This document shows, piece by piece, positions 15,818-24,500 of a stretch of DNA of 64,000 nucleotides (positions are counted from its first letter, which is position 1; each line of letters begins with the position of its first letter). The stretch is taken from NCBI GenBank assembly GCA_942490995.1, contig CALOBG010000031.1, forward strand, positions 1 through 64,000, in the 5' to 3' direction. A program made the translations under genes and the position numbers. The notes under the pieces are model-generated. The model saw only the letters and a program-made list of their open reading frames with translations. It did no database searches and had not been told where the DNA came from. This stretch comes from UBA981 sp942490995. GTDB lineage: Bacteria > Pseudomonadota > Gammaproteobacteria > Ga0077536.

Positions 15818-17252
15818 TCATGGCGCGACTTCGTAAGCACCCGGGTCCGGTCCCGCGCCGTGCATGGTTCGCTTCACGTATGCGAGTGGGTGCCGGTACT
15901 CGAGCGTCGCATGCGCTTCGGCGGGGACTGTTGCGGGCAGCGTCACCGCGGTGTCCAGCGCTCGCGACGTCGCCACAAGGCGATAATCCAGTCCGGCGCG
16001 GTCAGCGATCTCCAGCGCTTCGATAAAGCGGTTGCTCGAACTGCCGGCTATCCCGCCCAGGCTGTCGTCATCCGGACGATCGCCGGCCATCACGGTATTG
16101 CCCGCAAGCTGCGCCGCACCCTCAACCGCAAGACCGTGCCCGATCAGCAAGTTATTGTAGACATTTATCGGAATATCGTCGTGATTCTTGATGAAGCGCC
16201 CGCTGTGGCGGTCGTTGACGATGGTGTTGTGCACGATGTAGGCGCCGCGCAGCGGCCAGCTCTGCCCTTCCGGTGCGTAGCTGATCAGGGTGTAGTTGCC
16301 GGTCTGCTGATTCTGCTGGGCAACATTGCCGACCACAAAAGCGAGTCCGCCCGAGGACAGGTCGATGGCATAGTTGCTCTGCCCGTCGCGGCCGTCGACG
16401 ATGCGGTTGAACATGACCCGGCTCAGGGCGGCGCGGCTTTTGACCGCCGAGCCGACCAGGGTGTCGTGGAAATAGCTGTAGCGTACCGTCAGCTCGGCAA
16501 TGCGACCGACGTAGAGCTGGTGCGACTGACCACCGGGATGGCCGTTGCGAGCGAATTCGCTGTGTTCGACGAGGTAGCGCGCGCCGCTCATTTCGCCGGC
16601 CAGAATACCGGCCTCGTTGTCGTGAAAATAGCAATGCCGGACGTGCAGTCGCGGGCCCTCCGCGCGGATCCCGGCGCCGTTCAAATCACCGCTCCTGGCG
16701 CCGGTGAACTCGATATGCTCGACCAGCACGTTGTCGCCGCGGATGATCCAGATCGCTTTGTCCTGCTCGAGCCGGTGGCCGCTGAGATCCAGTCGCGCCA
16801 CCCCGCCGCGACCGCGAATGACGAGGTCGGCGGCCCGCCAGATCACCGAATCGCCGCTGATAGTTGCCGGCGTCAATCTCAACGATATCACCGGCCTTCG
16901 CCACTGCCGCCGCCGCGCTTGGCAGCGCAAATTCCTGCCCCGGGCCGACCCGCAGGGTTCGCCCGTAACCGAAGCCGGCCGGCAATGCTGCTGCGTCGGC
17001 GGTATAAGTAAACGCGTCGGGCGCCGGCTGCAGCGCCACCGGCGCTGACGCACGACCACTGGCCACCGCGAGCCATTGCACCACCGGTTTGCTGCCGGCG
17101 TAGACCGCTTTTGCCGCACTTCCCGCGTGCTGCAGCGTGGCGCGCGGGCCGAGTGCCAGGACCGCAACGAACACGAGTCCCAGCACGACATGCGCAAACA
17201 GACCGCTGTACATCAGATAGCGCTGCACCACACGCACCAGCCACGCCTTCAT
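15818..17252 (-). pseudogene. Right-handed parallel beta-helix protein, interrupted by one frameshift
   Basis: Reading from the ATG at 17,252, the protein starts MKAWLVRVVQRYLMYSGLF with one membrane helix, then RTLRVGPGQEFALPSAA and GDIVEIDAGNY. At 16,856-16,862 the frame must shift by one base, after which it continues SGDSVIWRAADLVIRGRGG through many short strand repeats (LVEHIEFTGARSGDLNGAGI, VRHCYFHDNEAGIL) to the stop at 15,818. Joined, it is about 478 residues. Such pectate-lyase-like beta-helix proteins act on or bind polysaccharides, so an envelope-anchored lyase or epimerase for this exopolysaccharide is plausible. The start overlaps the hydrolase 1 stop in ATGA. A sequencing error is as likely as a real mutation. 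Confidence 0.8.
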
Positions 17253-18118
17253 GAGTCGGCGACCTCGGCCAGCCAGGCAACCGTCTGCGCCGCTACGGCA
17301 TCGCGCCATTCGCGCCGCGCAAAGGTGTGGTTGGCCGCCTGCAGATCGAGCTGACCGCGACACCGGGCCTGGAAATGTTGGCGCCAGGCGCTGGAGCCGG
17401 CGAGCAACTGCCGGAACTCGCTGGCGGTCAGGTCATCGCCGCTCAAGATGAGGTAAACCGGGCCTTTGAAGCGCGCCAGGCCGTCGAGCATGCGGTCGAT
17501 ATAGTGTCCCGGACTGTCCTTGTGGTTGCCGCTATCCCGCGTCTGGCGAATATAGCCCAGCAGACTGCGCAGCGAACCGCCAAGGTCGAACTCGAGGCGC
17601 ACAATCTTGCCCCACAGGTCGCGGCTCGCCAGGCGCTGCAGATAGTAGGTTTTAAGGCGTACTCGAGCTTCGCCCTGCTCGGTGTGCACCCACGGGTTGA
17701 GCAGGATCATCGCCGCGACAGCGTCGCTGCGCCGCGCGTGTATGAGCGCTGCCGAGGCCGCATCGCACAGACCCCATAACACCACCCGCTCAACCCCGGT
17801 TTCAGCCCGGAGCGCAGCGATCGCCGCATCCACGTCGGCATCGATCGCTTCGAAGTCCCGCGCTCGGCCGCCGCTGTCGCCCATGCCGCGATAGTCGAAA
17901 CGCAAAACCGGGTAGCCGGCCGCGGCCACGGCGCGGGCAAGCAGGACAAACTGGCGGTGACTGCCGACTCGGTATTGCGGCCCTCCGACCACGACCACCA
18001 CCCCGACCCGCGCGTCACGGACCGCCGGGTGGACAATACCGAGCACAGTTTCGCCCTCGACGCTGAACCACAGCGTGCGCTCTTCAGTGACGCTTGGCGC
18101 GACCGCCTCACCCGTCAT
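17249..18118 (-). CDS. Exosortase A system-associated hydrolase 1 (alpha/beta hydrolase)
   Basis: This 289-residue alpha/beta hydrolase starts at the ATG at 18,118; a longer frame from 18,229 adds a basic stretch inside hydrolase 2. The core contains VGVVVVVGGPQYRVGSHRQF, FDYRGMGDSGG and the nucleophile elbow LWGLCDAASAAL, where Cys replaces the usual Ser. Asp in LILSGDDLTA and His in AANHTFARREW complete a possible Cys-Asp-His triad. The protein matches the family linked to XrtA loci and usually encoded with hydrolase 2 and an acyl carrier protein, as here. Their substrate is unknown; an acyl-transfer or thioesterase step is a reasonable inference. Confidence 0.85.
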   Translation of the reverse strand: MTGEAVAPSVTEERTLWFSVEGETVLGIVHPAVRDARVGVVVVVGGPQYRVGSHRQFVLLARAVAAAGYPVLRFDYRGMGDSGGRARDFEAIDADVDAAIAALRAETGVERVVLWGLCDAASAALIHARRSDAVAAMILLNPWVHTEQGEARVRLKTYYLQRLASRDLWGKIVRLEFDLGGSLRSLLGYIRQTRDSGNHKDSPGHYIDRMLDGLARFKGPVYLILSGDDLTASEFRQLLAGSSAWRQHFQARCRGQLDLQAANHTFARREWRDAVAAQTVAWLAEVADS

Positions 18119-18929
18119 CGCTACAGGCCCTGCAGACCGCTTCAACCACGCGTTCCGGTGCGGCGATTTCCTGGCTCGCCCAGAACTGCGGCGCAGCGAC
18201 GGTTTCGATCTCCAGCCCGGCCGCGCCATCGTCGGCCGCGGCGATAAAGCGCTGATACTGGACCGACGGCGCGCTGCGTCCAGCGCTCGGGATCTCGATC
18301 ATGCGCCCCGGCCGCTGCCCGCCGAGCATCGCCGGCCGCAGCCTGGCCTGCGCCAGCGCCGCGGCAAGTCCGGCAGTGAATGCATAACCGGCGAGTTCCA
18401 GCGACTCGCCGCCATCGAGGCGCGCCTTCAGATCGGCCATCGACTCTTCCGGACCGGCGAACTTGCTGGCCATGACGCGTACGCGCAAAAGCTGCTGAAG
18501 ATATTGCTGACCATCGAGTACCGGTTGCACCGCGGCCACGCGCGCCGGCTCGATTTCGAGCAGCTCGCGCACCGCGCCGAGCAACAGCGCTCCGCCGCGC
18601 ATCGCCAGCAAAATCGGCGCTGGAGCCAGATCTGCGCCGGCCAGGGCTCGCCAGCCCTCGACCAGGTCGGTAGCCCATTGCGTCCAGCCCGCCTGTTCGA
18701 ACTCGCCGCTGCTGTCGCCGGTGCCGGAAAGATCGATCTGAACGCACTCGAAATCGGCAGCGGCCAGCGCAGCGCCCGTCAGGGCGCTCAGACGGCGGCA
18801 CTTGTTCATTTCCTCACCGAGCGCGGGCAGGCACAGCACCCGCGCGCGCGGCGGGCCGGACAGCGGACGGAAATGCAGGTAAAACAGGCGGCCGGCGCCG
18901 ACCTCGACGAAACCGGCTTCAGGCTGCAT
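18108..18929 (-). CDS. Exosortase A system-associated hydrolase 2 (alpha/beta hydrolase fold)
   Basis: This 273-residue protein has an alpha/beta hydrolase start, FYLHFRPLSGPPRARVLCLP and LPALGEEMNKCRR, then QIDLSGTGDSSGEF. The position of the nucleophile elbow reads LLAMRGGALLL with no Ser or Cys. Near the C-terminus APQFWASQEI stands where a catalytic His would be expected. It may therefore be a non-catalytic partner of hydrolase 1. The gene overlaps hydrolase 1 by 11 bases and follows the acyl carrier protein by 29 bases, the arrangement typical of XrtA loci. Confidence 0.85.
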   Translation of the reverse strand: MQPEAGFVEVGAGRLFYLHFRPLSGPPRARVLCLPALGEEMNKCRRLSALTGAALAAADFECVQIDLSGTGDSSGEFEQAGWTQWATDLVEGWRALAGADLAPAPILLAMRGGALLLGAVRELLEIEPARVAAVQPVLDGQQYLQQLLRVRVMASKFAGPEESMADLKARLDGGESLELAGYAFTAGLAAALAQARLRPAMLGGQRPGRMIEIPSAGRSAPSVQYQRFIAAADDGAAGLEIETVAAPQFWASQEIAAPERVVEAVCRACSDDG

Positions 18930-18958
18930 CGCTGCAACCGTGGACAGGGCTGAAGCGA

Positions 18959-19207
18959 TCAGCCGGCGAGCTTGCCGTTAACGAATCCACACAGCGTGCC
19001 GAAGGTTTCGAATACGTCGGCATCGACTTCGTCGTCATCGATGGTAATACCGAACTCCTCTTCAACCGCGGTCAGGACCGCGACCACGGCCATCGAATCG
19101 AACTCGGGGATGGCGCCGAGGATCGCGGTGTCGCGGTGCAATTCGAACTCGTCCGCGGACTTGCCGAGAACGCCGATCAAAATGGACTTGATGCTTGATT
19201 CAACCAT
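18959..19207 (-). CDS. Acyl carrier protein (exosortase A-associated)
   Basis: This 82-residue acidic protein starts at the ATG at 19,207; an ATG at 19,225 adds six residues. The 4'-phosphopantetheine attachment Ser lies in PEFDSMAVVAVLTAVEEEFG, and a DDEVDADVFETFGTL helix follows. It is not in a fatty-acid gene context but leads the operon with hydrolases 1 and 2, which is the XrtA arrangement. It probably carries an acyl or aminoacyl group used to modify the polysaccharide. The acyl-CoA ligase that often follows this gene in other loci is absent here. Confidence 0.9.
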   Translation of the reverse strand: MVESSIKSILIGVLGKSADEFELHRDTAILGAIPEFDSMAVVAVLTAVEEEFGITIDDDEVDADVFETFGTLCGFVNGKLAG

Positions 19208-19551
19208 AAGGGGGCGCGGACACATTAGACCAACTGAGCTGCCGGGCAGGCCTCGCGTGGTCAGTAAGGAACGATGAATTGTGCGGAAGCCGGGCGATCA
19301 TGGCCTGTTAAATCGCACGGATCAAGCACGCTGTGGTGTAATCTGCCGGCAGCGGCGCAAGGCGCGAAGGGGATCGTTATTTGACATTCATTGACAGCCA
19401 CAGCCGGGGCAGCGTGAGCTGCAGTTGCCGATGTTCGCGGCCGCTAATAGGATAACTTTATCGCCGCATCGGGCCGTGATACCGCGACTGCCGGGTCCCG
19501 ATTTCATCCGCGGCCCGGCCCGGAATTTCGTTTGAGCGCTCGTATCCCACT
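19208..19551. other. Divergent intergenic region between acyl carrier protein and acyltransferase genes
   Basis: These 344 bases must hold the promoters of both divergent operons. I see TTGACATTCATTGACAG at about 19,381, but no convincing -10 element at proper spacing, and no sigma-54 GG-N10-GC motif that fits well. No small gene was found. Confidence 0.5.
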
Positions 19552-20619
19552 ATGAACATCGAGATCTACGATCATCTGCCGCAAGGCGCCGCCTGGGACG
19601 CGATCGTCGATCCGGCCGGGACCGTTGATTATTTTTCCTCGCGGGCGTGGTACGAAGTATTCACCCGGACCGTGGTCGGCGACGCGGCACAGGTCAGATT
19701 TCTCGCCGCGCGCGATCCCGGCGGCGCAGTTGCCGCGATCCTGCCGCTGTGGGCGCATCCCGCTGAAGGCGTACTCCGCGCGCGCCTGCTGGGCAGCCTC
19801 ACCAACTACTACTCGTGCCTCTACCAGCCGCTGTTTGCGCCCCAGCGTGAGCTGGCCGAGCGTGGCCTGAAAGCGCTGATTGACCATTTGATTTCGATCC
19901 GCCCGCAGTGGTCGATGATCGATCTGCGGCCGATGCCCAGTGACAACTGGTGTAACGCCGTGATCCTCGAACAGTTCCGCGCACGCGGGTTCCGCGCCGA
20001 CACCTACACGGCGTTCGGCAACTGGTATCTCGATTGCACCACGATGGACTTCGAGCAATACCTTGCGACCCGGCGCAAAAAAATGCGCAGCACCGTGCGC
20101 AGCAAAACCAACCAGCTCTCTAAAAGCCATCAACTCGAATACCGTATCGTGCAGGAAGCGGAGCACGTGGACGCCGCCGTGCAGGCTTATGAAACGGTAT
20201 ACAACCTGAGCTGGAAACAGTCCGAGCCTTATCCGCGTTTTATTCCCGAACTTGCGCACGCGCTGGCCCGGGAAGGCAAGCTGCGACTCGGACTGCTCAA
20301 CCTCGACGACCGCACGGTCGCCGCCCAGCTATGGTTCTTCAGCGGCGGAACGGCGCATATATTCAAGCTCGCCTACGATCCGGACTTTTCACAATTTTCG
20401 GTCGGCACCCTGCTGACGATGAAACTGGTCGAACATTCGATGGTGGAGGACGGCGCAGCGGTGGTTGATTTTCTGAGCGGCGACGACGAATACAAAAAAC
20501 ACTGGATGTCGGACTTTCGCGAGCGCGTCGGTATCGAGGTCATCAATCCCAGATCGTCGGCCGGACTGGCGCTGCTTGCGCGGCGCGCTCTCGGGGCGGT
20601 GAAACGGCGATTGACCTGA
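19552..20619 (+). CDS. GNAT/CelD-type acyltransferase
   Basis: This 355-residue protein belongs to the double-GNAT CelD/BcsL (Acetyltransf_6) group. It has the basic RRKKMRSTVRSKTNQLSKSH segment mid-protein, then VAAQLWFFSGGTAHIFKLAY and FSVGTLLTMKLVEHSM, which form the acyl-CoA-binding core, and DFLSGDDEYKKHWMSDFRER near the end. Such proteins are related to FemAB aminoacyl or acyl transferases and are common in exopolysaccharide loci, where they probably acylate amino sugars. It is 22 bases upstream of a GT4 gene in a two-gene plus-strand unit. Confidence 0.82.
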   Translation: MNIEIYDHLPQGAAWDAIVDPAGTVDYFSSRAWYEVFTRTVVGDAAQVRFLAARDPGGAVAAILPLWAHPAEGVLRARLLGSLTNYYSCLYQPLFAPQRELAERGLKALIDHLISIRPQWSMIDLRPMPSDNWCNAVILEQFRARGFRADTYTAFGNWYLDCTTMDFEQYLATRRKKMRSTVRSKTNQLSKSHQLEYRIVQEAEHVDAAVQAYETVYNLSWKQSEPYPRFIPELAHALAREGKLRLGLLNLDDRTVAAQLWFFSGGTAHIFKLAYDPDFSQFSVGTLLTMKLVEHSMVEDGAAVVDFLSGDDEYKKHWMSDFRERVGIEVINPRSSAGLALLARRALGAVKRRLT

Positions 20620-20641
20620 AATCGCGGCGCGGTCTGCGGCG

Positions 20642-21877
20642 ATGAAACGCGTCCTGCTGGTCACCTACCATTTCCCGCCGGCGCTGGGTTCGGGGGTCCA
20701 GCGCATGCTCGCGCTGGCGCAGTATCTGCCCGAGCACGACTGGCAGGTCGACGTGCTGACCGTCAGTCGCAACGTGTTCGATGCCTCGAACTTGAGCCGC
20801 GAGGAAGACATTCCGCGCGCCGGCGCGGTGTTGCGCGCGCCGACCCTCGACGTGGCCCGGCATCTGTCGATCAAAGGTCGCTACCCGCTGCGCCTGGCGC
20901 TGCCCGATCGCTGGGCAAGCTGGACCATCAGCGGCGTGCTGACCGGTTTGCGTTACATTCGACGTACGCGACCGGACGCCATCATGTCGAGTTTCCCGAT
21001 CGCCAGCGCGCACCTGCTCGCGGCGCGCCTCGCGCACACCTCGGGCGTGCCGTGGCTCGCCGATTTTCGTGATCCCATGTGCCAGGACGAATATCCTAAG
21101 GACCCCCGGGTGTGGCGCAGCCTGATGAAAATCGAGAAGCGCACGTTCGCCGCGGCCAGCGGATTGAGTTTCACCTCCCCGGGTGCGATCCGCTATTACC
21201 GCAAACGTTACCCTGAACGGTCGGCCGCGGATTTCAAGCTTGTCGCCAACGGTTACGACGAAAACCTGTTCACCCGCATCAGTGCCTCGCAGCCCGCGGC
21301 AAGCGGGGAGAAGATCACGACCCTGTTGCATAGCGGATTGCTTTACCCCTGGGAGCGCGACCCGCTGCCGTTCTTCGCCGCCGTGGCCGAGCTCGAACAG
21401 CTCGGGTTCTGGCGCCAGCACCCGGTGCGCATTGTCCTGCGCGCGAGTGGCTACGACACACACTATGCACCGATCATCGCGTCGCTGGGGTTGTCGCACC
21501 TGGTCGAGCTGCGGCCCGCACTACCCTACGGCGAGGCGCTGGCGGAGATCTGCGGCGCGTCCGGTCTGCTGCTCCTGCAGGCGGCAAACTCGAACTTCCA
21601 GATCCCGGCCAAAACCTACGAATACCTGCGCAGCGGCCGTCCGATACTGGGCTTGCTCGACCCGGCTGGTGACAGTGCCGCGCTGTTGCGCGAAGCCGGT
21701 ATCGAAACCATCGCCGCGATCGATAGCCAGGCCGATATCGCCCGCATGCTGCGATGTTTTGTCGAGGGGATTGCGGAGCAGACACTGGCCGGCGCAGACC
21801 GGGCGCTGGTCGCGGCCTATTCGAGGCGCACCACGGCCGCGCAGACCGCCGCGATACTCGATACGATCAGTTCGTAA
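20642..21877 (+). CDS. Glycosyltransferase family 4-like (paralogue of 23,153 gene)
   Basis: This 411-residue GT-B protein starts MKRVLLVTYHFPPALGSGVQ. Further motifs are WLADFRDPMCQDEYPKD and, in the donor half, IPAKTYEYLRSGRPILGLLD followed by GDSAALLREAG. The same landmarks occur in the same order in the gene at 23,153, so the two are paralogues. Family members occur in many exopolysaccharide loci. The last 11 bases overlap the convergent TPR gene. Confidence 0.87.
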   Translation: MKRVLLVTYHFPPALGSGVQRMLALAQYLPEHDWQVDVLTVSRNVFDASNLSREEDIPRAGAVLRAPTLDVARHLSIKGRYPLRLALPDRWASWTISGVLTGLRYIRRTRPDAIMSSFPIASAHLLAARLAHTSGVPWLADFRDPMCQDEYPKDPRVWRSLMKIEKRTFAAASGLSFTSPGAIRYYRKRYPERSAADFKLVANGYDENLFTRISASQPAASGEKITTLLHSGLLYPWERDPLPFFAAVAELEQLGFWRQHPVRIVLRASGYDTHYAPIIASLGLSHLVELRPALPYGEALAEICGASGLLLLQAANSNFQIPAKTYEYLRSGRPILGLLDPAGDSAALLREAGIETIAAIDSQADIARMLRCFVEGIAEQTLAGADRALVAAYSRRTTAAQTAAILDTISS

Positions 21878-22694
21878 CGTCGCTGTCCGCAGCGCTTTTT
21901 GTTGCCGCCTGGGCTTTCCTGCCGACCGTGTCAGATTTCGTCGCCGCCTGCGCTCCGTTACCAATGGCGTAACCCTTGGCCTTGAGCATGCGCCGCAAAC
22001 CGCTGAGCGGGTACCCGAGCGCGTAAGCCTTGATCGCGTCTTCGCGGGCCTCTTCGTAGCGACCGAGCTTGACCAGCGACAGGCCGCGATTGTAAATGCC
22101 TTCCGAGGAATGTGGTGCAAGCTCGATACCGGCATTGTATTTCTCCACCGCCAGTTCGTACTTCTTCAGCTTGTGCAGGTACAGGCCAAACAGGAAATAC
22201 GGGCCGGGATCATTCGGCGCGTATTCAATGGCACGCTGCAGTGCGCACTCGGGGGGCGCCGGCAGCCGAGCGTGGCGCGGCCGCTTCTTAATCACAAACG
22301 AGTATTCAACGAGAACGTGCAGGGCTTTGGGATGATTTGGTATGTAGTTCAGCGTGTAGTAAAGGTTGCCCGCAACACTGCCGCCATGGCCCTGACCGGT
22401 TTCGGTGTGCATCGCGCTGATGGCCGGCTCGAGGTGATTGTTGTAGATGTCGGTAACCAGGAAATCGTGATGCTTGATACGCGAATTATCAGTACCTGCC
22501 GCCATGCCGCGTTGGTAACGGGACTGTTCCCACCAGCTGAACGCACCCGGTTTGAGGGTCATATCGCCACAGCCACCGCCGTCCAGGGTGAGGTAGGCTT
22601 GGACGTTGCTGGTCGTCAGGATCACGGTCGCGGCGAGCATTGCGCGCATTGCTCGCGCGAAAAAACGCGAATGTTGTATGTCCGCTGTGTTCAT
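21867..22694 (-). CDS. Secreted tetratricopeptide-repeat protein of unknown function
   Basis: This protein has about 275 residues from the ATG at 22,694; an upstream ATG at 22,757 would precede an unnatural N-terminus. A signal peptide is visible (AMRAMLAATVILTTSNVQA, cut before YLTLDGG). A conserved-looking domain follows with CGDMTLKPGAFSWWEQSRYQ and HHDFLVTDIYNNHLEPAISA. Two or three TPR units start near AIEYAPNDPGPYFLFGLYLH. The C-terminus is Ala/Lys-rich with a repeated AQAATKS. It is a lone minus-strand gene between the two GT4 paralogues. A periplasmic scaffold role is conceivable, but nothing in the sequence shows a reaction. Confidence 0.75.
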   Translation of the reverse strand: MNTADIQHSRFFARAMRAMLAATVILTTSNVQAYLTLDGGGCGDMTLKPGAFSWWEQSRYQRGMAAGTDNSRIKHHDFLVTDIYNNHLEPAISAMHTETGQGHGGSVAGNLYYTLNYIPNHPKALHVLVEYSFVIKKRPRHARLPAPPECALQRAIEYAPNDPGPYFLFGLYLHKLKKYELAVEKYNAGIELAPHSSEGIYNRGLSLVKLGRYEEAREDAIKAYALGYPLSGLRRMLKAKGYAIGNGAQAATKSDTVGRKAQAATKSAADSDVTN

Positions 22695-23152
22695 GACCTG
22701 TCCAGTCGCTGATCCGGCCGCCGGTCCGCTGCGCAAACCGCATGTTATAGCGGGCAAACTAGCGCAGATCCCGCGCCTTTGCCACCATGCGGACCGGGTT
22801 GGCGCCGTGCTTTTGCGTCAGACCGCACGCCACGACCAAAGTTTACCTTTTACCGTCGCGATATCGGCGCGCGCCTGTCCTGTTCGTACAAACGACCTGG
22901 CGGCTTTAACGACGCCGGAACCTGCGGCGCCCTGGCGAAGGCCGCCGTGAACTACGGTAAGCGCAACAAAATCCTCACCCAGCCGATACATTGGAGAGGG
23001 CCGCTCGAAATTAAACACTTTATGATCACAGCGTCTGCTACCCTCGAATTCAGCGATTTCACTACCAGCCAACCGACGTGCCCCAGCCACCATCCAATCT
23101 ACCCGTCATTGCGCGCCGTGACTGCCATACCTGACCTGGCTTTGAGAGGGCC
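22695..23152. other. Divergent intergenic region
   Basis: These 458 bases separate the TPR gene from the next GT4. No coding frame of quality, tRNA or clear promoter was found. Short frames at 22,779-23,162 show no recognisable protein content. Confidence 0.5.
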
Positions 23153-24436
23153 GTGCCAGTGAATCGACCCGCACCCGGCGTGTTGATGGTGGCCTTCCAT
23201 TTCCCACCCTGCGTGGGCAGCAGCGGCCTGCTGCGCAGTTTCTGCTTCTCGCGCGATCTTGCCCAGTTCGGCTGGCAGCCGGAGATCCTCAGCGCCGCGC
23301 CACTGGTTTATGACCAGACCAGCAGCGAACTGCTGGACGGGATCCCGACCGACGTCCGCGTGCATCGCGCGCTGGCCTTCGACACCCAGAAGCATTTCAG
23401 TATCGGCGGCCGCTACCCGGATTTTCTGGCTGTCCCTGACCGCATGATCTCGTGGCTGCCAGCGGCCGTAGTGCTGGGGCTGCTGGCAATCTGGCGCAGC
23501 CGCCCGCGCTATGTCTGGTCGACCTACCCGATCCCGACCAGTCACCTGATCGGCTACCTGCTCGCGCGTCTCAGCAAACGTCCATGGATCGCGGATTTCC
23601 GCGATCCCATGGTCGAATATATCGCCGCCACGGACAGCTGGGCGCCGGCCGATGCGCGCATCAGGAAGGCGCGTCTGCGGATCGAAAAACTGTGTGTCGA
23701 TCATGCCCGCGCGCTGGTGTTCTGTACCGAGGGCGCGCGCCGCATCTGCGTCGAGCGCTATGGCCGGGACATCGAATCGCGCTGCTTCGTTGTCGCAAAC
23801 GGCTACGATGAAGAGATTTTTGCTGCCCTGGAACCGGCGCCCTCGGCACCGGCCGCGAGTGACCCGCTCACGCTGCTGCACAGCGGCATCATCTATCCCA
23901 CCGCCGACCGTGATCCGAGCCATTTTCTTGCCGCCGTGGTGGCGCTGCAGGCGCGTGGATTGCTCCGACCCGGCGTCGATCGCGTCGTGTTCCGAGCCAG
24001 CGGGTACGACGAATGGCTGAACCAGCTCATCGTCGCCCATGGCGCGGAGCAACTGGTCGAAGTGGCGGGTCGCCTGCCCTACGCCGACGCGTTAAAGGAA
24101 ATCATGGCCGCCAGCGGCCTGCTGGTGTTCCAGGGATACACATCCAACCCGGCCATCCCGGCCAAGGTTTACGAATATATTCGCTCCGGCAGACCGATAT
24201 TTGCGATGGCCGACAGTGCCGGTGACACGGCGGCGCTGCTGCGGCGCCTCGGTACCGCACATATCGCCGATCTGACCTCCGCCAGCGAAATCGAGTTGCA
24301 ACTCGCCGACTTTATTCTGCGCGCCCGCGACGGCAGCCTCGCCGGGGTCCCCCGCGACCAGGCCGTGCAGTTTTCGCGCACCAACCGTGCGCGTGAACTT
24401 GCCGCACTGCTGGACCGGCTCGACACCGATCCCTGA
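23153..24436 (+). CDS. Glycosyltransferase family 4-like (paralogue of 20,642 gene)
   Basis: This 427-residue GT-B enzyme starts at a GTG at 23,153. Landmarks are LMVAFHFPPCVGSSGLLRSF, WIADFRDPMVEYIAATDSW, LLHSGIIYPTADRDPSHFLA and AIPAKVYEYIRSGRPIFAMA. Each has a counterpart in the gene at 20,642, indicating a local duplication followed by divergence. It is a single-gene plus-strand unit ending 65 bases before the convergent acyltransferase. Substrates unknown. Confidence 0.87.
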   Translation: MPVNRPAPGVLMVAFHFPPCVGSSGLLRSFCFSRDLAQFGWQPEILSAAPLVYDQTSSELLDGIPTDVRVHRALAFDTQKHFSIGGRYPDFLAVPDRMISWLPAAVVLGLLAIWRSRPRYVWSTYPIPTSHLIGYLLARLSKRPWIADFRDPMVEYIAATDSWAPADARIRKARLRIEKLCVDHARALVFCTEGARRICVERYGRDIESRCFVVANGYDEEIFAALEPAPSAPAASDPLTLLHSGIIYPTADRDPSHFLAAVVALQARGLLRPGVDRVVFRASGYDEWLNQLIVAHGAEQLVEVAGRLPYADALKEIMAASGLLVFQGYTSNPAIPAKVYEYIRSGRPIFAMADSAGDTAALLRRLGTAHIADLTSASEIELQLADFILRARDGSLAGVPRDQAVQFSRTNRARELAALLDRLDTDP

Positions 24437-24500
24437 CCGTCCGCGGCGCGCCCGCGCCCGGATCCGGCCGAGCACATCGGAGAAGCTCGGGTGGTCAGGT

